Shown here: one piece after another, positions 21,980 to 33,316 of the stretch
Numbering within the stretch: position 1 is the first letter of the stretch
Layout of the letters: the number at the start of each line of letters is the position of its first letter
Assembly (NCBI GenBank): GCA_001599815.1
Contig: BCIA01000006.1
Span: 4,342,961-4,406,960 of the forward strand
Direction of reading: 5' to 3'
From: Furcasterigmium furcatum
Taxonomy: Eukaryota; Ascomycota; Sordariomycetes; Glomerellales; Plectosphaerellaceae
Length of the DNA stretch: 64,000 nucleotides
Translations under genes and position numbers: made by a program
The notes under the pieces: generated by a model
Seen by the model: the letters and a program-made list of their open reading frames with translations, nothing else
The model's database searches: none
Told to the model about the DNA's origin: nothing

Positions 21980-24230
21980 GTCGAGGGCAGATCTGGTCGA
22001 GGTTACGTGGACTCAAGAAGAAAATGATCTCGTCCTGCGCTCGATGACAGAGACCGTGGGCGTTTGTATACACCAGGCAGCGAGCTGAACATGGGCCGGC
22101 GTGCCACAGCATGTTGAGGCGCTCCGGTGCAGCGGCCGCTGAAGTCGGATCCTGGACGAGCCGGGATGCACCACGCTGGGTCCGGCCGTCTATTTCCGGG
22201 AGAGTCTCGCGGGTTCAGAAACATTTCGACGAAAGTACTGCTCCTACACAACACAGGTGCTTCTCGTGGCCAATGGGATTGGTGCTGATGACATCGGACA
22301 GAGTCGGGATGTATTCACTCAAGGCGGGCGATGTTGTGACAGCCCGACTTTCCGTGTCGCCCTCGTTCGATGAGGCCCCAACTTGAAGGCTGAGAAGCCA
22401 CACTGGCGTACTAAACCTGGTTTGCAGTGCATCCAAGCGCAGGGATAGATCCTCAACCAAGGGGGCACTTGGCTGTCGAGGCTCGAATAAGAGTGCGAAG
22501 CCGTACGCCTTTACGTCCGGACTAGCAAATGGCGCATGGATTACAACCATGTTTCTGAGGGATCTAGGTTGAAATTGATTGAAATGAACTGGGAGCCAGC
22601 GGCTCAGCTCCTCCATCACGTATGAGTGCGTCGTACGATGGCCGAGCAAGTCGGATGTCGGGCCTGTGCAACGCCGTTGTCGGTGTCACGACCCCCCGAT
22701 GTCTATGATGGCGCATAATGAAGCTGTGAATCGTCGTATTTTCTGACCGGGCAATTTACGACGGGTTGTCTGGGCACGCGCCTGGTTCCAAATGACCCAA
22801 GAGCATGAGAAGAGAAGTGGTTGTTTTTCAGTCATTTTCAGCGTCCGATCGATCAGCCCACTGGCCCCATATTCGAGCACTTTGGTGGCTGGCCGACCTT
22901 GGCAACCCCGAAAGTGACCAGATCGGGAGTCCCGGCCGGCGTGAGATCTTGCGATGGATGCACGGCAATGATCCATAGAACAGACGGGGAAGAAAATTCA
23001 AAACCAGTGGCAGTTTTAGACCGTATCGACTGCGCTGGTGATCCTATTCATAATTAGCACGATCGGGTATGCAATCTCATCTCGCTGGCAGTCTTCTCAT
23101 GGCCTGCGCCCCTTGTCTCAACCTGCCCGCCACCAGTTAGAGCAAAACGACGGCGAGGGTCACGGTACATAAGTATTATTTAGAATTTGCGTGTTAGGCG
23201 CGGCTTCAAGTTGTCCATCGGACACCGCCAAACTCAATCCATGCAGACCGTGTCGCTGTTAGTCTCTTGTTGGCCGACAGTCACGTCCAGGTCTGTCCGT
23301 GGTGAATCTCCGATCCAGGGGCGGCTTTCCGGTCGACACTGCCGAACCGACGGATCTTGTTAGCATGTGGACTCGAAAAACCTAATTCCGTAGTGCTGAT
23401 CCAGGAGGACTGTGATTCGCCTCGGGAGTCGCCTCAGGGGCGGAACATGAATCGCGCCACCCCGAGCCTCCCGCATCGAGCCGCCTCAGGGACAAGCCTT
23501 GCCAAGTGGGTGCTAGAGACTGCCATCTCGCAGATCTCAGGGGACCTTGCCGCTTGGCTCACATGAGGCTCGAGATGTCAGTCAACGTCTACCGTCAGGC
23601 AAGCTGTATGCCTCACCCACGGCGTGTGTCTCAGGGGCTCGAGGCATCGCCCACGCTCCGTCTCGTCTGGGAGGGCAGCGAAAGGGTATCTTCGGCCCAG
23701 TCTCGGGCTCTTGAGCCAGTTCTCCACGTTCATCCAGGCAAAACCACACCGAACAGCTCCACGGTGGAGGAGTTGTACGTAAAGCGTCGAAATTTCTGCT
23801 GCCCGGCCACGCCGAGTTCCGCCTTTCACAGGCAAACACGAGGGCAAATCTCGACGCCCTCGGGAGACATGGACGAATTAGTCACTCTGAGTGGCCATCA
23901 TGCTCAGCCGATAGCGGCCCTAGTCCCCATGATATATGAGCTCGTGAGATCTGGGGCCGTTGCAAACCGAGCCTCCATCACCACGTTGTCGTCGTGAACA
24001 TCCCGCTGCTGCATCTGTCTGGAGAAACGCGAGGCGCATCAAGGTTTCGGTTAACGAGCGCCCTTCCCCGCGCCTTACCCCGGATACTGCCAGTCGAAAC
24101 GATCCACCGAAGCCATCAAAAGCCCTCTTAAGTAAGACGCCTCGTTGTCTTCCCCGGGTTTCCTGCTCTGTTGAGGTGGACACGAAGCACCTGCACAACA
24201 TCAACTCCCATCTCAAAGCCAACTGCCACC
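21980..24230. other. intergenic, one doubtful small frame
   Basis: 2.25 kb between the divergent b5-reductase (minus) and amino-acid permease (plus) genes, so both promoters lie here. A 144-codon minus frame at 22215-22649 is the only one that looks faintly protein-like; it has no recognisable domain and I do not call it a gene. Confidence 0.4.
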
Positions 24231-25836
24231 ATGGGTAACCCTCAGGATCGAAGCAACAGCACGGACGATGTCCACCCCACGGCAACCGGCGCACGGGATG
24301 GTGCCATGCCAACCAAACTCGAGGAGGGCACCGAGCCTGTCCCGCCTTACGCTGCTGCCGAAGAGACCGAGGAGGGCATGCTGGGCGATGAGCAAGCAGC
24401 CCTCATCGACTACAAGACGCTCACTTGGTGGTACGTACCGCCGCGTGGATGCCCTCAGGGGTTACGGAGCCGAGAAACTAATCCTTTTTAATAGGCAAGG
24501 TGGCATTGTCCTGATCGCCGAGACAGTCTCCCTCGGCATCCTGTCGCTCCCCTCCGTCCTGGCCACCGTCGGCCTCGTCCCTGGAATCGTCCTCATCCTC
24601 CTCATGGGCGCCCTCTCTACATACTCCGGCCTCATGCTCGCCGAGTTCCACAGGGCACACCCCTACGTCCAAAACTTCGGCGATGCCGCCGAAGTCGTGG
24701 GCAAGTCCATCGGCATGGGCCGACTGTTCCAGGAGATTTTCGGCTGGGCGCAGGTCATCTTCCAGATCATGGTCATGGGCAGCCATCTCCTCACCTGGAC
24801 CATCTGCCTCAACACCTTGACGAACAGCTCCACCTGCACCGTCGTCTGGGCCGTGGTCGGTTTGGGTGTCTTCTGGGTTCTCAACCTGCCCAGGACCCTG
24901 AGATATACGAGCTGGATGTCCCTTGCCTGTACGTTGGACTGCCTTCACAACCTTGAACTGCCATGCTAACTCTCCCGAATAGCTTGCATCTCCATCATCC
25001 TCGCCGTTCTCATCACAGTCGGAGACGTCGCGATGGAACGCCCCATCGGCACCGGAACCATCGAGGTTGCCCGCGAGCTGCAGTTCACCAGTGCTTTCCT
25101 GGCTGTCACTAACATCTCGATTGCCTTCTGTTCGTACAATCCATCCACACTTACACAATCTCCCGCTGACCTGACACCTTTCCCAGCGAGCCACTCTTGC
25201 TTCTTCAGCGTCATCTCCGAGTTCAAGAAGCCCGAGGACTGGCCCAAGGCGCTCGCCCTCCTCCAGATCGTTGACACCTCCCTCTACCTCCTGGCCGCCA
25301 TCGTCATCTACGTCTTCGTCGGCCCGGACGTCCCCTCGCCCGCCCTCTCCGCCGCCGGCTCGGCCGTCATGCGCAAGGTCATCTGGGGCATCGCCATCCC
25401 CACCATCGTCATCGCCGGCGTCATCTACGGCCACGTCGCCGCCCGCTACATCTTCACCCGCATCTTCCGCGAGACGAAGCACATGGTCCGCCGCACCAAG
25501 CTGTCCACCTTCGCCTGGTTCGCCATCACCCTCGGCATCTGGACCCTGTCCATGGTCATCGCCGAGTCCATCCCCGTCTTCAACAGCCTCCTGGGCCTCA
25601 TCGCCGCCGCATTCGCCAGCTGGTTCTCCTACGGCCTGCCGGGTCTCTTCTGGCTGTGGCTGCACTGGGGCAACTGGTTCGCCGGCTGGAAGCAGATGGT
25701 GCGCTTCGGCATGAACACCCTGCTGTTTATCACCGGGTTGCTCATCTGCGTTCTGGGCTTGTGGGCGTCGATCGAGGCTATTGCCGGGGAGAAGACGACT
25801 AAGCCTTGGACCTGTGCCAGCAATGCTGCGGAGTGA
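24231..25836 (+). CDS. neutral amino-acid permease, AAAP family (Mtr-like)
   Basis: Proton-coupled plasma-membrane transporter for neutral or aromatic amino acids, related to Neurospora Mtr. Four exons (introns 24431-24494, 24929-24982, 25130-25186) give 476 aa. A hydrophilic N-terminus of ~65 residues precedes the first family motif WWQGGIVLIAETVSLGILSLP, split by intron 1 after TGGTG. About eleven membrane helices follow, with the AAAP landmarks GALSTYSGLMLAEF, VGKSIGMG and GLIAAAFASWFSYGLP. The start ATG lies in a good context (CCACCATGGG). The helices are continuous with no break, so it should be functional. Substrate range cannot be read from sequence alone. Confidence 0.92.
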
Positions 25837-26115
25837 GCGAGCTGGTCGGGGATGACTCGGAGAAGAGAGCCGCAGGGGAAAACTCCTGGTGCAAAGAGGA
25901 TCTGCATAATCGTAGATATCAACTAATTAGATCCCGCTTCCCGGTTATCTAGGACTACCCTGCGACACAAATGTCCAAGGAGAGATGATTTAAATGCAGA
26001 ATCACATTTTGTCTAAACAATGGCTCCCTAATCCGTATCATTCTGCACTTGTATCGTACAATGCTCATCATGATTCGCCGCGCTCAGAAATATCGACCAT
26101 CACCCCACTCTTCCA

Positions 26116-27879
26116 TCACTGAATCGTCGTGATATCATCATAAAGGAGCCTTGAGAAGAGGTCAGTAACAGCGCACAGTCATAAACAACGGGTTGAACTC
26201 ACGTCGTCAAGAAGTCGGCGTACTTCTCGCCGGTCACCTGGTCCCTCAGCGCCCGCGCAGCCAGATCGAACTTGTTCCCCGCCGCAGCCGAGGCGGCAAG
26301 CTCCCCCGTCTGCTCGTCCAGCGCCTTCAGCACGTATGCCTTGTCGATCTGGAAGCCCTCGGCGACCTTGGCGCCGTGCCTGACCCACTGCCACAGCTGG
26401 CTCCGCGACACCTCGGCCGTCGCGGCGTCCTCCATCAGGTAGTTGATCGCGCTGCACCCGATGCCCCGGAGCCACGCCTCCATGTACACGAGGCAGATCT
26501 TCAGGTTCATCTTGACGCCCGCCTCGGTGATCTTGCCCGGGACGTACGGGTTCAGGAGGTCGTCCCTCGTCACGGTCGTCGCCGGCCGCACGAAGACCTG
26601 GTTGGCCGCGGGCATGTGCTCGTCGAACACCTCCATGGCGATGGAGGCGAGGCCCGGGTGCGCGACCCAGGACCCGTCGTGGCCGGCGAGGACCTCCCGC
26701 AGCTTGTCGGCCCGCACGCTCGCGAGGGCCTTGTCGTTCGCAGCGGCGTCGTCTTTCCGCGGGATGAGCGCGGACATGCCGCCCATGGCGTGGACGCCGC
26801 GGCGGTGGCACGTGCTGATCAGGAGGCGGACGTAGGCGTCCATAAACGGCACGCTCATGGTGACGTCTGCCCGGTCGGGGAGGATGAAGCGCTGGTGGTT
26901 CCGGAAGACCTTGATGAAGGTGAAGATGTAGTCCCACCTGCCGCAGTTGAGGCCGGCGATGTGGTCGCGGAGTTCGTAGATGATCTATGCCATCTGTCAG
27001 CAGGTTTCTTCACGCGTTATAGAAATATAGGAGTGACGAACCTCGTCCATCTCGAAGACGGCGCTGATAGTCTCGATCAGAACGGTCGCGCGGATCGTCC
27101 CCCGAGGAATTCCCAGGAAATCCTGTGCTGCCACGAAAACGTCGTTCCACAGCCTGGCTTCGAGGTGCGACTCCATCTTCGGCAGGTAGAAGTACGGCCC
27201 GGCGCCTCTCGAGATGAGCTCCTTTGCGTTGTGGAAGAAGTACAGGCCAAAGTCGAACAGGGCGCCGGCCATGGGCTCGCCATCCACGACGAAGTGCTTC
27301 TCCAGCAGGTGCCAGCCGCGCGTGCGAGCAATGAGGGTAGGAAGAGGACGATCAGTCCTCAGCTTGTACTCCTTCTCGCCGATTTGGAAGTCGACTTCGC
27401 GGCGGATGGCATCGCGAAGGTTGATCTGTCCCTGCACCATGTTGTCCCATGTAGGACCGTTGGAGTCTGCGGCAAGGTCAGTATATGAGAACAACCCCTA
27501 GGTTGCGAGAAGGCCCACCTTCAAAATCTGCCATGAAGCACTTGACGTTAGAGTTCAGGGCGTTAACAACCATCTTGCGATCCGTCGGTCCGGTGATCTC
27601 GACGCGTCTGTCGACCAGGCCGGGGGACGGCGATGCCCCCTTCCAGGTACCATCCTCGCGGATGTGCTTCGTTTCAGGGAGGAAATCAGGAAGACTGCCG
27701 TTGTTGATGTCGATCTGTCGTTGCTCCCGCTTCTGCATCAGCGTCCTCCGCGTCGGCTCGAATGCCCGGTGCAGGACAACAAGGAAGCGGCAGGCCTCTT
27801 CTGTAAGAATCTCACGGTGACCATCGGACAGGTTGCCGAGGATTGCAAAGCGCTGGGGAGATGCTTTTGAGGTCGTCAT
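26116..27879 (-). CDS. malate synthase (glyoxylate cycle)
   Basis: Condenses glyoxylate and acetyl-CoA to malate, needed for growth on acetate, fatty acids or ethanol. Four exons (introns 27467-27518, 26985-27041, 26150-26202) give 533 aa, the size of the A-type enzyme. Seen motifs: CFMADFEDSNGPTWDNMVQGQ, the YFYLPKMESHLEARLWND block, RATVLIETISAVFEMDE, GRWDYIFTFIK, the acetyl-CoA-site segment GHDGSWVAHPGLA, and NYLMEDAATAEVSRSQLWQW with the catalytic acid. The last exon is only 34 nt and ends in DDITTIQ. No C-terminal SKL-type peroxisomal signal is present in this model, although fungal malate synthases often have one; a different last splice site cannot be excluded. A TATA box lies 87-92 bp upstream of the ATG. 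Confidence 0.93.
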
Positions 27880-28251
27880 GTTGAATAGTATCTTGACAAC
27901 ACAAAACTTATGATGTTTGAGATGAATGTGACTCTCTTGCCGATGAACGGCTGAGACCGTCTTTGCTTTATATCTGTTGCAAGGTCGGTTCCGGTCGACC
28001 GGAGCCCTGACTTTCACCCAAGTCCACGGAACGCCGCGCCGGCGCACGCCGTCGCCGGGAGGTCGCCCCCCGAAAGTGGGTCCATTTCCATCAGGGCGGA
28101 ACCCTATTGGTTCGGCTCCGTCCCGGTGCTCTTCCATTTGCCCATGGTCTCGTCGGCCCAGAAGCCGATCATGACGTTTCGCACCCAAAAGTATCGGTCC
28201 AGAGCCGGGAGCGTGGCAACAAGCCGGATATTCTAGGCCTTATTAGCCATA
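27880..28251. other. short intergenic: malate synthase promoter
   Basis: Between the malate synthase start and the stop of the Zn2Cys6 regulator, both minus strand. Contains the TATA box at 27966-27971 and GC-rich sequence; no gene. Confidence 0.5.
27966..27971 (-). promoter_or_regulatory. TATA box of malate synthase gene
   Basis: TATAAA on the minus strand, 87-92 bp upstream of the malate synthase ATG. Confidence 0.5.
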
Positions 28252-30931
28252 TCATGTAGACCTCGAGGCGAACATCTTCTCGATCTCCGCCCAGTCCAAG
28301 TGATCCACGCCTGTCAGAGGAAGACCGGGATCATTGAAACTGGAATAAATGCCAGCGGCCGCCAAATCAAGGTCCGGCCCGAGGCTGTTTGTCAAGTCCA
28401 GCCCGAGGAACGCGCCGTCCGTAGAGCCGTCGATATCCATTTGAGATGGATCCCCCGAGCCGTCATCCCACGGAGGCAGATCAGCCAACGTCGAGAATGG
28501 TGTCTCTCCCTGAGCGTTGGCTTCTCTCTGCGCGCGATGGAGAGTCGCGATGCTCTCTTCTGCGCCAGTGGGCGTGTTGAAGCTGAGACGTCCTCCGTCG
28601 CCGGGCCCTTGAGCACGAATACCGGCCCAGGTATCCGATACGACCTGGGGCGACCACACGTGGCTGGATAGATGCATCACGTCGTCCAGCCTCTGTCGCG
28701 CAGCTTTGTTGCCTTCCCGGGACAGGAACCCGAGGACCTCGCCGGCGAGTCGAAGCTCTGCTGGAGGGGTCTTGGTGCCGTGGATGAAGCCCTTCATGAT
28801 GAGGATGAACGCCGCCGAGAAGGTCGCATCAAGGTCGAAGAACCCAAACCGGGCTGCTGCGAGTCAGTTCCGTATCGATGGGGGGATCGCGGCAGTACGT
28901 ACCGATGTGGTTTTGCTTCTGCAGCGCTGACAATATCTGGATACTCTTGATGGCCGCCTCGGTGCAAGAGTGGCAGAGATTTGAGGTGTTGGAGACGACT
29001 TCTGACTGCGGAGACCCGTCGACCTTGGCCTTCACCTTTTGCAAGATGAGCGGGCGAATGCAGAGGATCACAGCCTGAGGTAACCCGTGTCAGTGGGAAG
29101 GATGCGTGGATTGCCCACTAGGCTGACCTTACCTGATACAACATGAGATACAGTGAAGCGCCAGTTCTCGAGACCGAGAGCCGCGGTCGCGTGAAGTCGA
29201 GGATATACTTTCGGGGAATGGATTGGCCCGTGTCATGAAGGGATTTGAGAATACTCTGGATCTTGCGAACGAGCTCAATCTCGGAAAGGGCAGTATTTCC
29301 ATACAAGGCTGCAGGATCTGTTAGCCAATGTACGTACAACAGCACGTGGTTTTGGAACGCTGACAGGTCATAATGTCGCCAGTAACATGTGCTATCCTCA
29401 CGTTGACGTTGAGGGCCTGCGAGGACTGGAAGCCAGGCGCCGAGCCAGGTAGCTCCAGCGAGATCTGTCGTGTATCGGCGGCTGATGGCAACCCAAGTGT
29501 TGCGGATAGCCGCCTCGATGCATGTTAGGCTCGGGACTCCACATTGACAAGGTGGAACGACATACCGATCCAGCATGTATGCTGTCCACCACACTCTAAC
29601 TCGATGGGCCCTCTGTGAAGGCAGGCATTGCTGCTCACTCATTTTCAGAGAGCATCCAAGGGCAATGGCCAGCCTGACTGCAGTGCCAATCTGACGGGAT
29701 GTTAAGAGGGTTCAGACTCGGCTTTACATGGTTGCTTACATATAAATACGCGTCGTGTCTCCTGTTGCACCATTGCAGATACGTCGTGGCGAGGCAAAGA
29801 ACCTCGACAGCGATGATTCCAGCACCCCCAAGTCGGTGCAAAGGCGGCAGGCGTCTCATGGCCTCTGCAAAGTACGAAGAGCCCGGCAGATCGCGAGCGG
29901 ACGCCGTGTCGTTGTCCATGAGCTTGCCCATGGCCATGACGAGCAGATACTGTACAAACCACAGGGTCGTCTTCTGCTGCTGGCCAGTAGAGGAACTCTG
30001 ATACAGGAGCGTCAAGGAGTCTTCAAATGTCCGTGGGTCGAGAAAGTGCTGGTTGGTTCCCATGTATGCGAGGAACAACTCCAGGAGACGATGAGACTCA
30101 GCCTCGGTGGGAAGTTCCAGAGTCGGCGCTTTCTCGACCAAGTCCACCGTGGAGCACCATTCCGAGCCGGTTGGGCTGCTTTCCTCGACTGGATCTGCCA
30201 GCTGTGTCTCGGTAAAATGTGAGGACTGGTGGCGAGGGTCCTGTTCGGTATGGCTGTGGAACAGGGACCGGACGCGTGACTCGAACGCCGGTCCCGATGC
30301 TTGTTCGGTTGTTGTTCCGCCTGCTCAGGTCAGATCGTCTCATCACAGAATACCTGGGTTGGTATCTCTTACCCGGGCTCGTTTTCGAGCTTGCACGAGG
30401 GTTGACGGGCACCTCCTGAAACGAGATGGGCTCAGGCAGACCATCCTCGGAACTGGGCGATATGGCTCGAGAGTGGGTATCGACAGTTGCTGCCCCTGCC
30501 AGACCGAGCATTAGTATCGGTTCCAGCGCGCCGTTGACATATGGTGAGACGAACCTCGAGGGGTGGCGTCACTGCTCGAATTCTTGAGCTGATCTTCATA
30601 TCGCTTGATGGTTTCGAGGAGTCCTTGGACGTGGCTGAGAGACTTAGAAGAGGCATCCAAGGACGATAAGGTTCTTCATCACTCACGCTTCTGAATATCT
30701 CCTCCTGCCTGCGCTTCCAAAGGTACACTGGAGTCTATGCCGCGAGCAGCTTCGGCAGGGCTGGTCGCCGGAACATTTCACCTTTCTCTTTCGGCACTGT
30801 TCGCACCTGGTTGGGGTGAGATCATGTTAGCCTGGCTTGGGGCATGGAAACACAAGTCCCTTTGTCGGATGAAGAGTATCATACGCATTTGCCGATCGTG
30901 AGCTCGGTGTCTGGGTCTGCGCGGGTGCCAT
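28252..30931 (-). CDS. Zn2Cys6 transcription factor with fungal_trans domain
   Basis: Predicted nuclear pathway regulator. Eight exons (introns 30807-30884, 30635-30686, 30496-30554, 30321-30372, 29691-29739, 29075-29132, 28854-28902) give 760 aa. The binuclear zinc cluster spans residues 17-43 with spacing C-x2-C-x6-C-x5-C-x2-C-x6-C and basic RKRKVK between cysteines; intron 1 falls just before its first cysteine. A predicted coiled-coil dimerisation helix follows (HVQGLLETIKRYEDQ). The middle homology region begins near LELFLAYMGTNQHFLDPRTF and includes IGTAVRLAIALGCS and the RVWWTAYMLDR signature. The C-terminus is acidic (DLPPWDDGSGDPSQMD), a likely activation region. It lies directly downstream of an aldolase gene on the same strand; regulation of that gene is possible but unproven. 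Confidence 0.9.
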
Positions 30932-31382
30932 CGTGGGATTGACTCGGCGGGGTTGAGGCCGTCAGATCGACCGCATGCTCATTCGGTGCCGGTGAGGCCT
31001 CGGTGGCCCTTATGCTGACTCGATACAGAGGTCAGAGTTGCACCAGCTGACCTGGGGTTTGTTTGCACTCTCAGACCATGGATGCCGGAAGAGGCTGAGC
31101 GAGCAGTTCATCGATGAGGGTCGTTTCGCGGTGAGATGCGATCCAGTCCATTCCAACCGATGTCGCGAGCCCCAGCAAACCACTGGCACTAACCACCTTC
31201 CAGGTTAGGGGGAATAGCGCGGAAAAGCGTGGCGCCGGCCCGGCGTCGTGAGTGGCGGCGCCGAACATCTCCGAAACCGCCCCGAAGCCATCAATCAACA
31301 CACTCACTCGCTCGGTGGACGGCAAGCATACAGATCCCGGGGAATTCCCATTACGCTATGCTTCTCGAAATGACCTCCAACC
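30932..31382. other. intergenic: promoter of the Zn2Cys6 gene
   Basis: Between the regulator start and the aldolase stop. An 84-codon minus frame (31071-31325) has no recognisable domain and is treated as chance. Confidence 0.45.
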
Positions 31383-32386
31383 TCACAGTGCCTTCTCCAG
31401 ATCGACGACCTTCTGGAGATGATCAACGGCCGCCGTGAACACGGCGTCCTGCACCTCTGGGAGCGGCGCCCTCGCCCGCTGGTGCCCGTAGCCGTACCAC
31501 TTGACACAGGCCGCCTTGACGCCCGAGATGCCCCCCTTCTGCATCGCCCAGTCCGCGTGCGACAGCAGCTTCTGGATCTCCTGCGCCTTGGACAGCTCGC
31601 CCGCCGCGTACAGCCTGATCAGCTCGACGTGCAGCTTCGGCACGATGTTGGCGAGGGCGGAGATGGCGCCCTGCGACCCGACGACGAGCCCTGGCAGCAG
31701 GAAGTCGCCCTTGCCCACCAGCGGCGCGAAGGAGCCCGCGTCGAAGGTCGCCGAGAGGCGCTGGAGCTTGCCCAGGTTGCCGCACGTCAGCTTGACGCCG
31801 ACGATCTGGGGCGCCGCCTGCGCGACCTCGGCGATGATGTCCGAGTCGAGGTCGATGCCGGACCGGACGCCGGGGAAGTTGTAGATGACGATTGGCAGCG
31901 CCGACTTCTTCGCGACCTTTTCGGGTGTCAGTGTCTTGCAAGATCGATGAGAGAAGAGAATGACGCTGTGCGCCCGTTTACACATACATCCAGGTAGAAT
32001 GACTTGAGCACCGGCTTGGACATGGCGGCGGCCCAGTAGTTGGGCGGCAGCACAAGTGCGTAGTCCGCGCCGGCCTGCTGGGCCTCCTCGATGAAGTTGA
32101 GCGTCTCACGGACGCTGTTGGCGCTGCAGCCGGCGATGATGACGGCCTTGCTGCCCTTCTGCTGGATGAGGCTCTTGGCTGTGCGGATGACCTCGACCTT
32201 CTCATCCGGCAGCAGATGTGTTGCCTCTCCATTGCTGCCGTGGATCACCAGGCCGGCAACCCCAGAGTCGAGCTGCCGGGTGAAGTGCTGAGAAGTCGAG
32301 GCGTAGTCAATTGTCTCATCCTCGTTGAAGAAGGTGACGGCGGGCGTGTAGATGCCGAAAGGCGGGGGAGTGAAGCTGGCAGCCAT
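31383..32386 (-). CDS. DapA/N-acetylneuraminate-lyase family aldolase
   Basis: Class I (Schiff-base) pyruvate aldolase of the dihydrodipicolinate synthase family. Fungi make lysine by another route, so members usually split 2-keto-3-deoxy sugar acids or 4-hydroxy-2-oxoglutarate; GaaC of galacturonate breakdown and rhamnonate-pathway aldolases are examples. Two exons (intron 31917-31987) give 310 aa, normal length. The TIM barrel shows GSNGEATHL (GxxGE pyruvate-binding loop), the proton-relay tyrosine Y145 (IVIYNFPG) and the Schiff-base lysine K175 (IVGVKLTCGN). Closely followed downstream by a Zn2Cys6 regulator gene on the same strand. The exact substrate cannot be told; no uronate or rhamnose pathway partner sits in the window, though a pectin lyase lies 24 kb away. 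Confidence 0.9.
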
Positions 32387-33316
32387 CGTGGTGATTGTTG
32401 GGGATGAGCGGGATGATGCAGTGAAGGTCGTGATGCACAGGTATCACGAGGGGTAAGTTCATGAGACTCGGACGCAACTCTGAATGGGCATTTATCATTC
32501 AAACGGAGGGCTTACCCGACCATTTCCCGCCCCGGACCATTGTAAGTCCTGCGGCTCCTCACCGAGTCGACAGAGACTCGGGCCGTTGCTTCGATCATGA
32601 CACTGGTCCATTTGCGCTCGTTGAGTGCTTGGCTTGGTTCATGGCATGGCTTCTCGGGTCCACAGTGATCCGTTCTTCGGGCGTCCGCCGACGGGCGATG
32701 CCCCGGACGGAGGGCTCGAGAATCCGGGAGACGGATCGCCAGCCGAGGAGAGTCTCCGGGGCTTCGGACTTGTCCGAGTCCACAAGTTGGCAAGCAGAAG
32801 CAAGGATGAGCCAGCCACCCACTGTCTTCGCTTTTATAGGAGCTGGTCTTGTCAAAGTCTCCGTCCCCGCGTTCGACCAGATGGTGACATCGCGTTCGAT
32901 AGTCCGTCTCAGTCAAGCCAGCCGATCGCCAAGGCATCAGACCACAGGAGACCACACCACGACGGCACGTGGGGGTCGTTAGTTTGAAGAAAGATTCCCC
33001 GAAGCCACTTCCTAGACCTCTGGAAAGGCATGCTTTCATCTGTGCCTATTGATAAGTATCTGGAGGTCAATAGACTGAGATCTGTTGAGAACGAAGAGAC
33101 AGCCGAGATCTCAAAGCCTATCACTTGCCATCAGCTGGTGACAGTTAAGCATGGCCCGTGCGCCGAAAGCGTCACAAGCACCTCCAGTCCACTGATAAGC
33201 GTCACTCCCAAACCGGTGCGTTTCGCGATCGCCATCTTGCCATCTACAAACCCCGTGTCGAACTCCTCGATGCTTCGCCTTTGTCTGCCACTGCGCCGTG
33301 ATCCACGTCGCCTAGC
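32387..33316. other. intergenic between divergent genes
   Basis: Holds the promoters of the aldolase (minus) and Btn1-like (plus) genes. Overlapping open frames of up to 175 codons on both strands lack domains or splice support. Confidence 0.45.

Noticed and set aside
22215..22649. 144-codon minus-strand frame
   Set aside because: Faintly protein-like but no domain, no splice partner and no promoter-like context beyond a shared divergent region; the interval has open frames in several phases.
31071..31325. 84-codon minus-strand frame upstream of the Zn2Cys6 gene
   Set aside because: No recognisable motif; the regulator start at 30931 is well supported by the zinc cluster after intron 1, so no extra exon is needed.
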